A stretch of DNA of 64,000 nt from Mycobacterium seoulense. Lineage in GTDB: Bacteria; Actinomycetota; Actinomycetes; Mycobacteriales; Mycobacteriaceae. The notes beneath the pieces are model-generated. The model worked only from the letters and a program-made list of their open reading frames with translations. It was not told the DNA's origin and did not search any database. The stretch covers positions 2,604,001-2,668,000 of the forward strand of contig NZ_AP022582.1 of assembly GCF_010731595.1 (NCBI RefSeq). The letters run 5' to 3'. Shown here piece after piece: positions 34,661-43,005 of this stretch. The position numbers and the translations under genes are program-made. Each line of letters opens with the position of its first letter. The first letter of the stretch is position 1.

Positions 34661-34745
34661 GACACCTACGCGGACCTGTTCGACGACGACTTGGACGCAG
34701 TAGAGGTGACACTGCACGCCCGATACTCACCGAAGGATGCGGGCA
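34661..34745 (+). pseudogene. C-terminal scrap of a tyrosine integrase
   Basis: One frame reads DTYADLFDDDLDAVEVTL then HARYSPKDAG, which matches the terminal segment of mycobacterial phage-type tyrosine recombinases, where the active-site Tyr lies in xTYADLFDxDL. No upstream Arg/His-x-x-Arg catalytic segments are visible in 34432-34660, so the rest of the gene is lost or decayed. That stretch otherwise shows only short frames, one with PRTIKGRKSFRDAPI that might be an older integrase fragment. The scrap ends about 60 bases from the tRNA 3' end, the usual place for an integrase beside its att site. Confidence 0.6.
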
Positions 34746-34804
34746 CGCCGCCTCGTAGCAACCTCAGAAACTGGTTTACCAGCACTAACGGCCTTGGACC
34801 AGCA

Positions 34805-34825
34805 GTGCGGGCGGAGGGACTCGAA
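34805..34825 (-). repeat. 21-bp att-like repeat inside the tRNA-Leu gene
   Basis: The tRNA-borne copy of the direct repeat; its partner is at 33964-33984. It spans the discriminator base, the 3' acceptor strand and part of the T-arm, the commonest crossover segment for tRNA-targeting integrases. Confidence 0.7.
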
Positions 34826-34888
34826 CCCTCACGCTCTTTCGAGCACCGGCACCTAAAGCCGGCATGTCTGCCATTCCATCACGCCCGC
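34806..34888 (-). tRNA. tRNA-Leu (anticodon UAG)
   Basis: The minus strand folds as a class II tRNA. Acceptor GCGGGCG (34882-34888) pairs with CGCCCGC before discriminator A (34806). The anticodon stem CCGGC/GCCGG encloses loop TTTAGGT with anticodon UAG at 34853-34855. The long variable arm TGCTCGAAAGAGCG identifies Leu rather than a class I tRNA, and the T-arm is GAGGGTTCGAGTCCCTC. CCA is not encoded. The gene hosts an att-like repeat. Confidence 0.93.
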
Positions 34889-34977
34889 AGCGTGCTGATC
34901 GTACAGCTCAGCTCGCCGCAGGACCTGTCGGCAGTCCCGCCTACTTTGGGTTCCGCACAGGGGGAAAGGTGCACAGC

Positions 34978-35714
34978 ATGCGGTCGGCGGACGAGTTCGA
35001 AGTCGTGCGGCGCCTCGTCGCAGCCGGAGTAAACGACTGCGCAATTTCGCGACAAATCGGTGTGCCACGAACGACGGTTCGGGACTGGCGGCGACGGCCA
35101 CAAATCCGGACGAGGCTGGTGAGCGGAGGGCCATGCGGCGTCGGTCATGATTTTCTGCTGTCCCGCCAGCGGCATACTGCTACCTGCTTGGCCTTTACTT
35201 GGGCGACGGCTGTGTTTCACGCTCCCAGCGGGTCTGGCACCTGAGAATCACGCTCGACAAGAAATACCCGGGAATTGTCGAGCGTTGTTGCGCCGCAATG
35301 GAAAGCGTGATGCCTGGGCAGCACGCAGCGGTCCATCCGCGAACGACTGGATTTGTCGTGGTCTCGCTGTACTCAAAGCACTGGCCGTGCCTGTCGCCCA
35401 ACACGGCCCCGGCAAGAAGCACCTGAGGCCGATTCGGCTGGAGCCCTGGCAAGAGGCGCTGGTCAATCAAGCCACCGAGGAGTTCATCCGCGGCCTGATC
35501 GACAGCGACGGATGCCGCGTGGTGGCGAACGACCCGCGGTGTCAAAAGCGTGCGCTATCACTTCTCGAACCGGTCCGACGACATCCGCGGCCTGTTCACC
35601 GCGGCACTCGACCACATGGGTATCCCGTGGACGCGGCCGAGCACGTACGTCATCGCCGTGTACCGCAAGGCGGCGGTGGCGCGCCTCGAGGAATTCGTCG
35701 TACCCAAATCGTGA
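34978..35714 (+). pseudogene. HTH plus LAGLIDADG-like endonuclease gene, three frameshifts
   Basis: Reading starts at ATG 34978 (AAAGG upstream) with an HTH: ADEFEVVRRLVAAGVNDCAI then RQIGVPRTTVRDWR. After a shift near 35150 a second frame gives AAYCYLLGLYLGDGCVSRSQ and continues to SLYSKHWPCL. After a shift near 35400 a third frame gives HGPGKKHLRPIRLEPWQEAL then EEFIRGLIDSDGCRVVAND. After a shift near 35540 the frame yields RYHFSNRSDDIRGLFTAALD to the stop at 35712-35714. The two motifs LLGLYLGDG and IRGLIDSDG are the paired LAGLIDADG helices of a homing-endonuclease-like fold. The intact form is a roughly 245-residue family that I recall from other mycobacteria. Indels in raw data should be excluded. 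Confidence 0.75.
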
Positions 35715-35730
35715 GCGGTACCGTCAAGGG

Positions 35731-36111
35731 GTGTCCACTACGCGTCGTCGCAGGCCGGCGTTGATCGCCTTGGTGATCGTCGCGGCCTGCGGCTGCCTGG
35801 CGCTGGGCTGGTGGCAGTGGACCAGGTTCCAGTCCGTATCGGGCACGTTCCAGAACCTCGGCTACGCGCTGCAGTGGCCGCTGTTCGCCTGGTTCTGCGT
35901 GTACGCGTACCGCAAATACGTGCGCTACGAAGAGATGCCGCCGGAGCCCCGGCACGACGCCGCCCTCACCGAGATACCCGCCGGCCTGCTGCCCGAGCGT
36001 CCCAAGCCGGTGCAGCAGCCGTCCGACGATCCCGCGCTGGCCGAGTACAACGCGTACCTGGCCGAGCTTGCCAAACAAGACACCGAAAAACAGAACAGGA
36101 CCACCGCATGA
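35731..36111 (+). CDS. lprD: LprD, small membrane-anchored lipoprotein
   Basis: 126 residues from GTG 35731. The basic start (STTRRRRP) is followed by ALIALVIVAACGCLALG, which contains the lipobox VAAC (Cys at about 20), and by a second hydrophobic segment GYALQWPLFAWFCVYAY (about 45-61). The C-terminal half is soluble and acidic (DPALAEYNAYLAELAKQD). Length and order match M. tuberculosis lprD (Rv1343c). Its stop overlaps the next ATG as ATGA. The function is not established. It starts 17 bases after the LAGLIDADG pseudogene. Confidence 0.85.
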   Translation: MSTTRRRRPALIALVIVAACGCLALGWWQWTRFQSVSGTFQNLGYALQWPLFAWFCVYAYRKYVRYEEMPPEPRHDAALTEIPAGLLPERPKPVQQPSDDPALAEYNAYLAELAKQDTEKQNRTTA

Positions 36112-36458
36112 CCACACCGGAGACACCAGGGGCACCGACGTCCGCGTTCCCCGTCGAGAAGATCCGCACCGCGTTGCTCGGCTATCGGATCATGGCGTGG
36201 ACGACGGGTCTCTGGCTGATCGCGCTGTGCTACGAGATCGTGTCGCACCTCGTCTTGCACCACGAGATCCGCTGGATCGAGGTGGTCCACGGCTGGGTGT
36301 ACTTCATCTATGTCCTGACCGCGTTCAACCTGGCGGTCAAGGTGCGCTGGCCGATTCCCAAAACGATCGGTGTGCTGCTCGCCGGGACCATCCCGCTGCT
36401 GGGCATCATCGTCGAACACTTCCAGACCAGGGACGTCAAGACCCGCTTCGGCCTGTAG
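36108..36458 (+). CDS. DUF3817 membrane protein (Rv1342c homologue)
   Basis: A 116-residue integral membrane protein with three predicted helices: IMAWTTGLWLIALCYEIVSH (about 28-47), WVYFIYVLTAFNLAV (about 65-79) and IGVLLAGTIPLLGIIVEH (about 87-104). The helix boundaries carry the conserved HxxxHG-like histidines (VVHGWVYF). It forms a translationally coupled pair with lprD, an arrangement retained in M. tuberculosis, so the two products may work together. The biochemical role is unknown. Confidence 0.83.
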   Translation: MTTPETPGAPTSAFPVEKIRTALLGYRIMAWTTGLWLIALCYEIVSHLVLHHEIRWIEVVHGWVYFIYVLTAFNLAVKVRWPIPKTIGVLLAGTIPLLGIIVEHFQTRDVKTRFGL

Positions 36459-36496
36459 GACTCGACTCTGCCGGCCGGTTTCACACCCTGCGGGCC

Positions 36497-37096
36497 CTAA
36501 TCCAGCTCCCGCAGCGCCGGCACCAGCAGCCTGAGGGCACGCCCGCGATGGGAAACCGCGTCCTTCTCCTCGGGGCTGAGTTCCGCCGCGGTGCGCTCCG
36601 AACCGTCCGGCACGAAGACCGGGTCATAGCCGAAGCCGCCGTCGCCCCGCGGTTCTCGGGCGATGCGGCCGGGCCACGCGCCGCGGACGACGACCTCGCC
36701 GGATGGCCCGGCCAGGGCGCAGGCGGACACGAACGCCGCGCCGCGCCGTTCGTCGGGCACGTCGCGCATCTGCGCCAACAGCAGCGCGGTGTTGGCGGCG
36801 TCGTCGCCGTGGTCGCCCGACCAGCGGGCCGACAGCACGCCGGGCATGCCGTTCAGAGCGGCCACCTCCAGGCCGGAGTCGTCGGCCACGGCGGCCAGGC
36901 CCGTCGCGGCGAACGAATCCCGCGCCTTGGCCAGCGCGTTGTCCTCGAAGGTCGCGCCCGTTTCGGGCGCCTCGTCGAACGGCGGGACGTCGCGCAAAGA
37001 GAGCAACGTCACCCCCGTCAACCCGGCCGCGTCGAGCACGCGGCGCAATTCGGCCAGCTTTTTGGGGTTGCGGCTGGCGACCAGCAACTCGGTCAC
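36497..37096 (-). CDS. rdgB: RdgB/HAM1 non-canonical purine NTP pyrophosphatase
   Basis: A 199-residue enzyme that hydrolyses dITP, XTP and similar nucleotides to monophosphates and keeps them out of DNA and RNA. Diagnostic motifs are LLVASRNPKKLAEL at the N-terminus, TFEDNALAKARD (about 50), VADDSGLEVAAL (about 71) and GFGYDPVFVPDG (about 151), with SHRGRAL near the end. GTG 37096 is the start. In M. tuberculosis it follows rph directly; here an extra DUF4395 gene and about 1 kb intervene. Confidence 0.93.
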   Translation of the reverse strand: MTELLVASRNPKKLAELRRVLDAAGLTGVTLLSLRDVPPFDEAPETGATFEDNALAKARDSFAATGLAAVADDSGLEVAALNGMPGVLSARWSGDHGDDAANTALLLAQMRDVPDERRGAAFVSACALAGPSGEVVVRGAWPGRIAREPRGDGGFGYDPVFVPDGSERTAAELSPEEKDAVSHRGRALRLLVPALRELD

Positions 37097-37217
37097 CGGC
37101 TAATCCGATCCATGCCGCCACCTCCGCAAGAGCCACCCATGCACACGACAACAAGTTAGCCGGAATGCCGCGCCGCCTTGTCAACAAGAACGGGGCCGCG
37201 CCATTTGCGTCCCGCGC

Positions 37218-37817
37218 CTATGCGCGACTTTCCAAGTTGATTGCTGGACGTTCCTGGCTTATCGCGGGCCGGGGTGCTATTTCCCTGACGTAAGGGACCT
37301 CGCAGTCCTGACAACCCCAAATCAATTTGTGCATGTAGCAGCCCACGCAAAATCCCAGCGTGGCCTCCGACCATGTGAGAACAAAACAGACCGCCACAAC
37401 GGCCGCCATCGCTACGGGCGACGCCCCTAACAGGCGCATGGCAAGGCACGTCGCTGCTAAACCGGCACCGAGCAACCACGCAAACCGTTTCGGCCGCGTT
37501 GGCTTCCATACCGGACGAATGCCCATTGTTAACGCCGTGCCGAGAATTCCAGTGGGGCTGAAGGGAGTTAGTCCGCTAACCGCCGCGGCCAACATGTCAA
37601 AAAGCACGAGCGGACCGACGATGATCACCGGATCGGTTTCCGGACGCAAAAGCAACAATGCGATCGTGATCGCCGAGATGATATTCAGCAAACCCGCCCT
37701 TGCGCGGGTCGCGACTTCGTTGATGCGCGGTTCCGCATGCGCGTGCGTGATCTGCCCCATTGCCCACCAGGGCGTATTGAGAAAAGCATGTTCAAGTGGG
37801 ACTGGCCGACTGCCCAT
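37218..37817 (-). CDS. DUF4395 integral membrane protein
   Basis: A 199-residue membrane protein. Predicted helices include LNIISAITIALLLL (about 43-56), VIIVGPLVLFDMLAAAVSG, FAWLLGAGLAATCLAMRLLG and AAVVAVCFVLTWSEATLGF. The cytoplasmic side carries paired cysteines GFCVGCYM and GCQDC, the hallmark of the family, whose genes often accompany thioredoxin or sulfurtransferase genes. ATG 37817 follows AGGA; TTG 37820 is an alternative. Codon use and the flanks are clearly less GC-rich than the neighbours, and the gene interrupts the usual rph-rdgB pair, so it was probably acquired by transfer. Confidence 0.78.
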   Translation of the reverse strand: MGSRPVPLEHAFLNTPWWAMGQITHAHAEPRINEVATRARAGLLNIISAITIALLLLRPETDPVIIVGPLVLFDMLAAAVSGLTPFSPTGILGTALTMGIRPVWKPTRPKRFAWLLGAGLAATCLAMRLLGASPVAMAAVVAVCFVLTWSEATLGFCVGCYMHKLIWGCQDCEVPYVREIAPRPAISQERPAINLESRA

Positions 37818-38137
37818 CAATTGATCCTAAAAACGTCACTAAACATTGGCTTGCCTAAATTCAATTGGATATCTATTAGTTTAGCATGACGGTATTGTGG
37901 GCGGCTCCGGCCAGCCACTCTGATTCGACTAAAGGCAACGCTGGGACCGACCTATGCCCCCCCTGACCTACACGACTGGCCCGCGCAGGCGAGCTGTCTG
38001 ACCGGATCCGCTCTCGCCGAAGCACGACGCCCACGCTTGACGCCGGGATAGCTGCCAACCAGCTATCCGTCTGGCCAGGTTTTGTTCGGCCGCGGACTTG
38101 ATGGGCATCGCTCGGCTCTGCATCGCCGCCCGCGCGG
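37818..38137. other. Gene-free, partly AT-rich interval
   Basis: No gene is supported. The first 75 bases (to about 37890) are AT-rich and include CTAAACATTGG, TTCAATTGGATATC and TTAGTTTAGCATG, probably the promoter of the DUF4395 gene. The remainder is GC-rich without repeats, RNA folds or conserved frames that I can name. It probably marks the outer edge of an insertion between rph and rdgB. Confidence 0.5.
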
Positions 38138-38917
38138 TCAGCTGCCGAACGCCTTCGGCGCCGGGCCCGCCTCGGGCAGCTCACCCGGGTACGGCAGGGC
38201 CAGCGCCTCGCGCTGGGCGGCGAACAACGTGTCGCAGGCGGCCAGCGCCACATCGAGCAGTTTGTCCAGCGTCGAGCGCGGGAACGTCGCCCCCTCGCCG
38301 GTCCCCTGCACCTCCACCAGCGTCCCGGTGTCGGTGGCGACGACGTTCATGTCGACCTCGGCCCGCGCGTCCTCCTCGTAGGGCAGGTCCACTCGGATCC
38401 TGCCGTCGACCACCCCGACGCTGACCGCCGCGATCGCGCACGACAACGGCCGGGGATCGGACAGCTTGCCCGCTGCCGCAAGGTAGGTCACGGCGTCGGC
38501 CAGCGCGACGAAGGCGCCCGTGATGGCGGCGGTCCGAGTGCCGCCGTCGGCCTGCAGCACGTCGCAGTCGACGGCAATGGTGTTCTCCCCCAGGGCCGCC
38601 AGATCGATGCAGGCCCGCAGCGACCGACCGATCAGCCGGCTGATCTCCTGGGTGCGCCCGGAGAGGCGCCCCTTCACGGATTCCCGGTCGGAACGCGAGT
38701 GGGTGGCCGACGGCAGCATCGCGTACTCCGCGGTCAACCACCCCAGACCCGACCCCTTGCGCCAGCGCGGCACCCCCTCGGTCACGCTGGCCGTGCACAT
38801 GACCTTGGTGTGACCGAATTCGATCAGCACCGACCCCGCCGGATGATCGGTGAACCCGCGGGTGATGACCACGGGGCGAAGCTCGTCATCCAGGCGGCCG
38901 TCTTCTCGTCTCGTCAC
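38138..38917 (-). CDS. rph: Ribonuclease PH
   Basis: A 259-residue phosphorolytic 3'-5' exoribonuclease that trims tRNA 3' ends. Conserved segments include [19 protein letters not shown] (about 29-47), [20 protein letters not shown] with the phosphate-binding region, [15 protein letters not shown] (about 88-102) and [19 protein letters not shown]. The length equals that of M. tuberculosis Rv1340. GTG 38917 is the start. It heads downstream of the phosphodiesterase gene by 25 bases, the conserved order murI, Rv1339, rph. Confidence 0.94.
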   Translation of the reverse strand: MTRREDGRLDDELRPVVITRGFTDHPAGSVLIEFGHTKVMCTASVTEGVPRWRKGSGLGWLTAEYAMLPSATHSRSDRESVKGRLSGRTQEISRLIGRSLRACIDLAALGENTIAVDCDVLQADGGTRTAAITGAFVALADAVTYLAAAGKLSDPRPLSCAIAAVSVGVVDGRIRVDLPYEEDARAEVDMNVVATDTGTLVEVQGTGEGATFPRSTLDKLLDVALAACDTLFAAQREALALPYPGELPEAGPAPKAFGS

Positions 38918-38941
38918 GACGCCAACCCTAACGTGGGGTGC

Positions 38942-39724
38942 TCAGACCCGTTCGGAGCGGCGGATATCGAAAGACTCGCCGCACACCACAGCATGCACGG
39001 GCCCGTCGAACTCGGCCTTGGCCTCGCTGATCACGTCCTCGCGCGAGGTCCACGGCGGGATGTGGGTCAGCAACAGCTCGCGCACGCCCGCCTGCGCGGC
39101 GGTCCTGCCGGCCTCGGTGCCCGACAGATGCAGGGCGGGCGGGCGGTCCGGTGAATGGGTCCAGGACGCTTCGCATAGGAAGACGTCGGCGTCGCGCGCC
39201 AGCTCGACGAGCTGGTCGCAGACGCCGGTGTCACCGCTATAGACGAGCGAGGCGCCGGTGGAATCGGTGATCCGCATGCCGTAAGACTCCGTCGGGTGAG
39301 CCACCACCCGCGGCGTCACCGTGAGCGACCCGAAGGTGACCGGTTCGCCGTCGACCCAGTGCCGGACGTCGAAAATGTCTGAGCAGTCGTCGATTTCACC
39401 GCCGTACGGTGACGACGCGGCGCCCAGCCGCGACCAGGTGTCGCCGGGACCGTACAACAGCGCCTTACCGTCCGGGCGCGACGGGTGATAACGCCGCCAC
39501 ACGAACAGGCCGGGCAGATCCAGGCAGTGGTCCGCGTGCAAATGAGATAACAGCACATGCACGGAGGCGGGGTCTGCGTAGCGCTGCAGCGCGCCCAGCA
39601 CGCCGCCGCCGAAGTCGATGACCAACGGCGGAGTGTCCGGTGCCCGGAGCAGATAACCCGACGCGGGCGAATCCGGCCCCACCACGCTGCCCGAGCAGCC
39701 GAGCACGGTTATTCGCACGGACAC
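38942..39724 (-). CDS. Metallo-beta-lactamase-fold cyclic nucleotide phosphodiesterase (Rv1339 homologue)
   Basis: A 260-residue MBL-fold enzyme. VRITVLGCSGSVVG opens the fold, LLSHLHADHCLDLPG (about 70-84) is the HxHxDH metal motif, VAHPTESYG and YSGDTGVCDQL supply further ligands, and LLTHIPPWT gives the distal His. The M. tuberculosis homologue Rv1339 has been reported to hydrolyse cAMP. GTG 39724 (VSVRITV) is chosen by conservation of the first strand; GTG 39718 and ATG 39769 are in frame and equally lack a good ribosome site. It follows murI in a conserved operon and could balance the cyclase at 57823. Confidence 0.85.
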   Translation of the reverse strand: MSVRITVLGCSGSVVGPDSPASGYLLRAPDTPPLVIDFGGGVLGALQRYADPASVHVLLSHLHADHCLDLPGLFVWRRYHPSRPDGKALLYGPGDTWSRLGAASSPYGGEIDDCSDIFDVRHWVDGEPVTFGSLTVTPRVVAHPTESYGMRITDSTGASLVYSGDTGVCDQLVELARDADVFLCEASWTHSPDRPPALHLSGTEAGRTAAQAGVRELLLTHIPPWTSREDVISEAKAEFDGPVHAVVCGESFDIRRSERV

Positions 39725-39809
39725 TACTGTGCCATGCCCGATACGACCGTGACGAAAACATCGCCGCATTCGTGTGATGAGAATCTCGCCGCGTTCGCCA
39801 CCATCAGCA

Positions 39810-40625
39810 CTAGTCGATCCGCACGTGGTGAACGGGTTGCACGCCGCTGACCGCGGGACCCAGGAATCGCGATGCCAACTTGGTGAAAGCCTCGGGGTCG
39901 CCGGTCGCTTCGAAGACCCGCGTCGCGGGCGCCGCGTCGTGCGGACGCAGCAGGTCGCGCTCGGTGAGCACCCGAAGCACTTCCTTGGCGGTCTCCTCCG
40001 CGCTCGACACCAGCGTCACGTGCTCGCCCATGGCCAGCTGGATCAGCCCCGACAGCAGGGGGTAGTGCGTGCAGCCGAGCACCAGCGTGTCGACCTGGGC
40101 GCGCTGCAGCGGCTCGAGGTAGCCCTCGGCCAGTCCGAGCACCTGGCGCCCACTGGTCACCCCCCGCTCCACGAAGTCGACGAAGCGCGGACAGGCCACG
40201 GCGGTGATCTCGGTGTCGCGGGCGGCAGCGAACGCGTCCTGGTACGCGTGCGAGTTGATGGTGGCCCGGGTGCCGATGACGCCGATGCGACCGTTGCGGG
40301 TCGTGGCGACCGCGCGACGCACCGCCGGCAGGATCACCTCGACGACCGGTACGTCGTAACGCTCGCGAGCGTCCCGCAGGCACGCCGCCGACGCCGTGTT
40401 GCAGGCGATCACCAACGCCTTGACCCCGCGACCGACGAGGTCGTCGCCGATGGCCAGCGCGTGCGCGCGGACCTCGGGGATGGTGAGGGGACCGTACGGT
40501 CCGTTGCCGGTGTCACCGACGTAGACGATGTCCTCGTCGGGCAGCTGGTCGATGATCGCCCGCGCGACGGTCAGTCCCCCGACGCCGGAGTCGAAGATCC
40601 CGACGGGTGCCAAGGGCGAGTTCAT
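39810..40625 (-). CDS. murI: Glutamate racemase
   Basis: A 271-residue racemase supplying D-glutamate for peptidoglycan. [16 protein letters not shown] at the N-terminus, the first catalytic Cys in VIACNTASA (about 74), the second Cys in LGCTHYPLL (about 185) and the GTRATINS segment (about 114) are intact. The ATG at 40625 overlaps the rhomboid gene's stop as ATGA, so expression is coupled. The length matches Rv1338. D-glutamate supply makes it essential in most bacteria. Confidence 0.95.
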   Translation of the reverse strand: MNSPLAPVGIFDSGVGGLTVARAIIDQLPDEDIVYVGDTGNGPYGPLTIPEVRAHALAIGDDLVGRGVKALVIACNTASAACLRDARERYDVPVVEVILPAVRRAVATTRNGRIGVIGTRATINSHAYQDAFAAARDTEITAVACPRFVDFVERGVTSGRQVLGLAEGYLEPLQRAQVDTLVLGCTHYPLLSGLIQLAMGEHVTLVSSAEETAKEVLRVLTERDLLRPHDAAPATRVFEATGDPEAFTKLASRFLGPAVSGVQPVHHVRID

Positions 40626-41302
40626 GTCTTGGGACGCGGCACCGCGGCGCCGGCTTTTCTCTTCGCGCGGGCCTTACGTTCCGGCGCGGACAACCAGTAC
40701 GCGGCAACGACGCCGGCGATCGCACCGCACAGGTGACCCTGCCAGGACACCCCGCCGCACCTGCCGAGCACCGGCATGGCGCCCAGCAGCACGCCGCCGT
40801 AGGCGAACAACACGACCAGCCCGATCGCGATGTCGGCGAACCTGCGCACGAAGATGCCGAACACGAGCAGGAAGGCCAGCCAGCCGAAGATCAGGCCGGA
40901 GGCCCCGATGTGATCCGTCGGCCCGCAGGAGCTGCCCACATTCCCGATAAGCCAGGTGCCGAAGCCGCCCAGGATCCACACGATCGCGGTGGCCCAGACG
41001 AACCGGCTCAGACCGGCCAGCGTCATCAGGAAACCCAACACCAAGAGCGGGATCGTGTTGGCCATCAGATGCTGCCAGTTGGCGTGCAGGGCCGGCGCGA
41101 AGACGATCCCCCACAGCCCGTCGGCTTCGAGCGGCCTGATGCCGTTCTCGTCCAGGGAATGCCCCGTCAGCTGGTCGACGAGCTCGACCAGGTAGAGCAG
41201 CGCGACGAAGGTGAGGATCGTCGCCCCGCCCACCATCCACCCGGGCCGCTTCGCGCGGTTCGCCGGCACGCCCGGGCCTCCCTTCGGGGTGGTCTTAGCC
41301 AT
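40622..41302 (-). CDS. Rhomboid family intramembrane serine protease
   Basis: A 226-residue polytopic protein with six likely helices. The membrane-embedded catalytic Ser lies in [11 protein letters not shown] (GxSG, about 134) and its His in [13 protein letters not shown] (about 190). The conserved HxxxN-like element is [11 protein letters not shown] (about 73-83), and a short basic N-terminus is cytoplasmic. It corresponds to M. tuberculosis Rv1337. The murI start is embedded in its stop. Substrates are not known from sequence. Upstream (41303-41338) the mec-cysO-cysM genes that precede it in M. tuberculosis are missing. Confidence 0.9.
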   Translation of the reverse strand: MAKTTPKGGPGVPANRAKRPGWMVGGATILTFVALLYLVELVDQLTGHSLDENGIRPLEADGLWGIVFAPALHANWQHLMANTIPLLVLGFLMTLAGLSRFVWATAIVWILGGFGTWLIGNVGSSCGPTDHIGASGLIFGWLAFLLVFGIFVRRFADIAIGLVVLFAYGGVLLGAMPVLGRCGGVSWQGHLCGAIAGVVAAYWLSAPERKARAKRKAGAAVPRPKT

Positions 41303-41338
41303 GGCTGCAGGTTACCGGCGCGGACGGCGGTGAACTTC

Positions 41339-42382
41339 TCATCGGGCAAACGCCCCGGGCAACAGGTCGCGGTAGGTCGGTATCCCCGCCACCGAATCGG
41401 CGGCGAACACGCCGGCCAGCACCGCCCGCGCCACGCAGTCGGCCGCCGCGGCGCCCACCTCCGCGGCCAGCCGCATCTCCGGTGCAAACGAGGCGGGTGC
41501 GTCCGGCGCGGGCGGCACCTCCACCGCCCCGGTCGCCAGCGCGAACACCGTGTCCCCGTCGTACGGGGTGTGCGCGGGGCGAATCGTCCGGGCCAGGCCA
41601 TCCTGGGCCGCGACGGCGACGCGCCGGCATGCGGCCGGGCTCAGCGCCGCGTCGGTGGCCACCACCCCGATGACGGTGTTCAGTGGGTTGTCCAGCGGGC
41701 CGGACGCGGTCGGCAGCTGCGCGAAAGCGTCGACCTGCGTCGCCGGCGGTGGCCGCAGCGCGAACTCCCGGATCACGTCCGCCGACCACGGCAGGCCGGT
41801 GACCCGGTCGGCGACGTCGCCGGCGGAGTTCACCACGACCATCGCGCCGACGGTCACCCCGCACGGCAGCGTCGTCGAGGCCGTCCCGACACCGCCCTTG
41901 AGCACCCCGGCCCGCGCCCCCACGCCGGCGCCGACGCTCCCGACGGCCGGCGCGCCCTCGCTGCCCTCGGCCGCTTCGCAGGCCAGGTAGCCGAACTCGG
42001 CCGTCGGGCGACAGTCCCAGCCACCGACCGGCAGATCGAAGATCACCGCGCCGGGCACGATGGGGACCACCCCGCCGTCCATCGCCACACCGCGGTCTCG
42101 TTCTTCCAGCCAGCGCATGACCCCGTCGGCGGCGGCCAGACCGTAGGCGCTGCCACCGGCGAGCAATACCGCGTCGACGTACCGGACGGTGTTGGCCGGG
42201 TCCAGCAGGTCGGTCTCCCGGGTGCCGGGAGCGCCGCCCCGGCAATCGACGGCACCCACGGTCCCGGGCGGGGTCAGCACGACGGTGACGCCGCAGGCCC
42301 ATCCGGCGCCCAGCGTCGCGTCGGGGTCGAGTCGCTGATGGTGACCGACGCGGATGCCCCCCACGTCGGTGATGGCGTTCAT
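41339..42382 (-). CDS. P1 family peptidase (DmpA/NylC-like, Rv1333 homologue)
   Basis: A 347-residue N-terminal-nucleophile hydrolase precursor. The autocleavage site is expected before Thr in LNTVIGVVATDAAL (about 232-245), where related enzymes split into alpha and beta chains and expose the nucleophile. VGHHQRLDPDATLGAGW near the N-terminus, LAGGSAYGLAAADGVM (about 74) and the Gly-rich VGSVGAGVGARAG are family features. M. tuberculosis Rv1333 is the counterpart. It lies 16 bases upstream of the next minus-strand gene's 5' neighbour region and shares the clpS-DUF2017 transcription direction. Confidence 0.87.
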   Translation of the reverse strand: MNAITDVGGIRVGHHQRLDPDATLGAGWACGVTVVLTPPGTVGAVDCRGGAPGTRETDLLDPANTVRYVDAVLLAGGSAYGLAAADGVMRWLEERDRGVAMDGGVVPIVPGAVIFDLPVGGWDCRPTAEFGYLACEAAEGSEGAPAVGSVGAGVGARAGVLKGGVGTASTTLPCGVTVGAMVVVNSAGDVADRVTGLPWSADVIREFALRPPPATQVDAFAQLPTASGPLDNPLNTVIGVVATDAALSPAACRRVAVAAQDGLARTIRPAHTPYDGDTVFALATGAVEVPPAPDAPASFAPEMRLAAEVGAAAADCVARAVLAGVFAADSVAGIPTYRDLLPGAFAR

Positions 42383-42398
42383 CCGGCGGCCATCGGGC

Positions 42399-42980
42399 TC
42401 ATCGGGGCCTCATGAGCACCAGGACCAGATATTCCTGCAGGACGGTCAACCACTGGTACACGTCGAAGTGCACGGCCAGCGGGTGGTCGGCGGGCAGGCG
42501 CTCCGGCCCCTCCGGGCCGACCTCGAGCATCACCCCCAGCGTCAGCCGAAGGTCGTTGACCGCCGCGACCCAGGCGTTTGCGTCCTCCTCCGTGAGGTCG
42601 AACCGGCCGCCGTCGTTCGGAACGGTGTCCAATAACCGCTGTGCGGCAAGGCGTTTGGCGTCGATGATCTCGGGCTCGTGCAGGCTCCGCAACGCGGCGT
42701 TGAGGCTGTCGGCGGTGTCGGGGGCCAGCGGGTCATCGGCGTCGTGACGGAAGAAATCCGGCAGCAGCCGGCGCAGGGTCGGATCCTTCGGCGGATCGCT
42801 GTTTCCAATCTTTATGCCAGTGATCTCCTCGAGTTCATCTGCGGGCGAGGATGATTCACGTTCGTCGAGTAACCCGACCATGGCCGTCGCGAGGTTTTTC
42901 AGCAGGGCGGCCTCGTGGGACGCCAAGGCGGACCGAAAACGGGGACCGTCCGCGGTCTCGACGCGCTTCCACTTGCGCAC
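42399..42980 (-). CDS. DUF2017 protein (Rv1332 homologue)
   Basis: A 193-residue cytoplasmic, mostly helical and acidic protein of the actinobacterial DUF2017 family. RKWKRVETADGPRFRSALAS at the start, DELEEITGI (about 48), LRRLLPDFFRHDADDPLAP and the C-terminal QWLTVLQEYLVLVLM are conserved. GTG 42980 is taken as start because RKWKRVE begins there; the frame stays open to ATG 43046, inside clpS. It is directly downstream of clpS, an arrangement kept in M. tuberculosis, which suggests but does not prove a link to proteolysis or transcription control. Confidence 0.8.
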   Translation of the reverse strand: MRKWKRVETADGPRFRSALASHEAALLKNLATAMVGLLDERESSSPADELEEITGIKIGNSDPPKDPTLRRLLPDFFRHDADDPLAPDTADSLNAALRSLHEPEIIDAKRLAAQRLLDTVPNDGGRFDLTEEDANAWVAAVNDLRLTLGVMLEVGPEGPERLPADHPLAVHFDVYQWLTVLQEYLVLVLMRPR

Positions 42981-43005
42981 AGGTAATCGCCGAAGCCCTC
43001 GAAGA

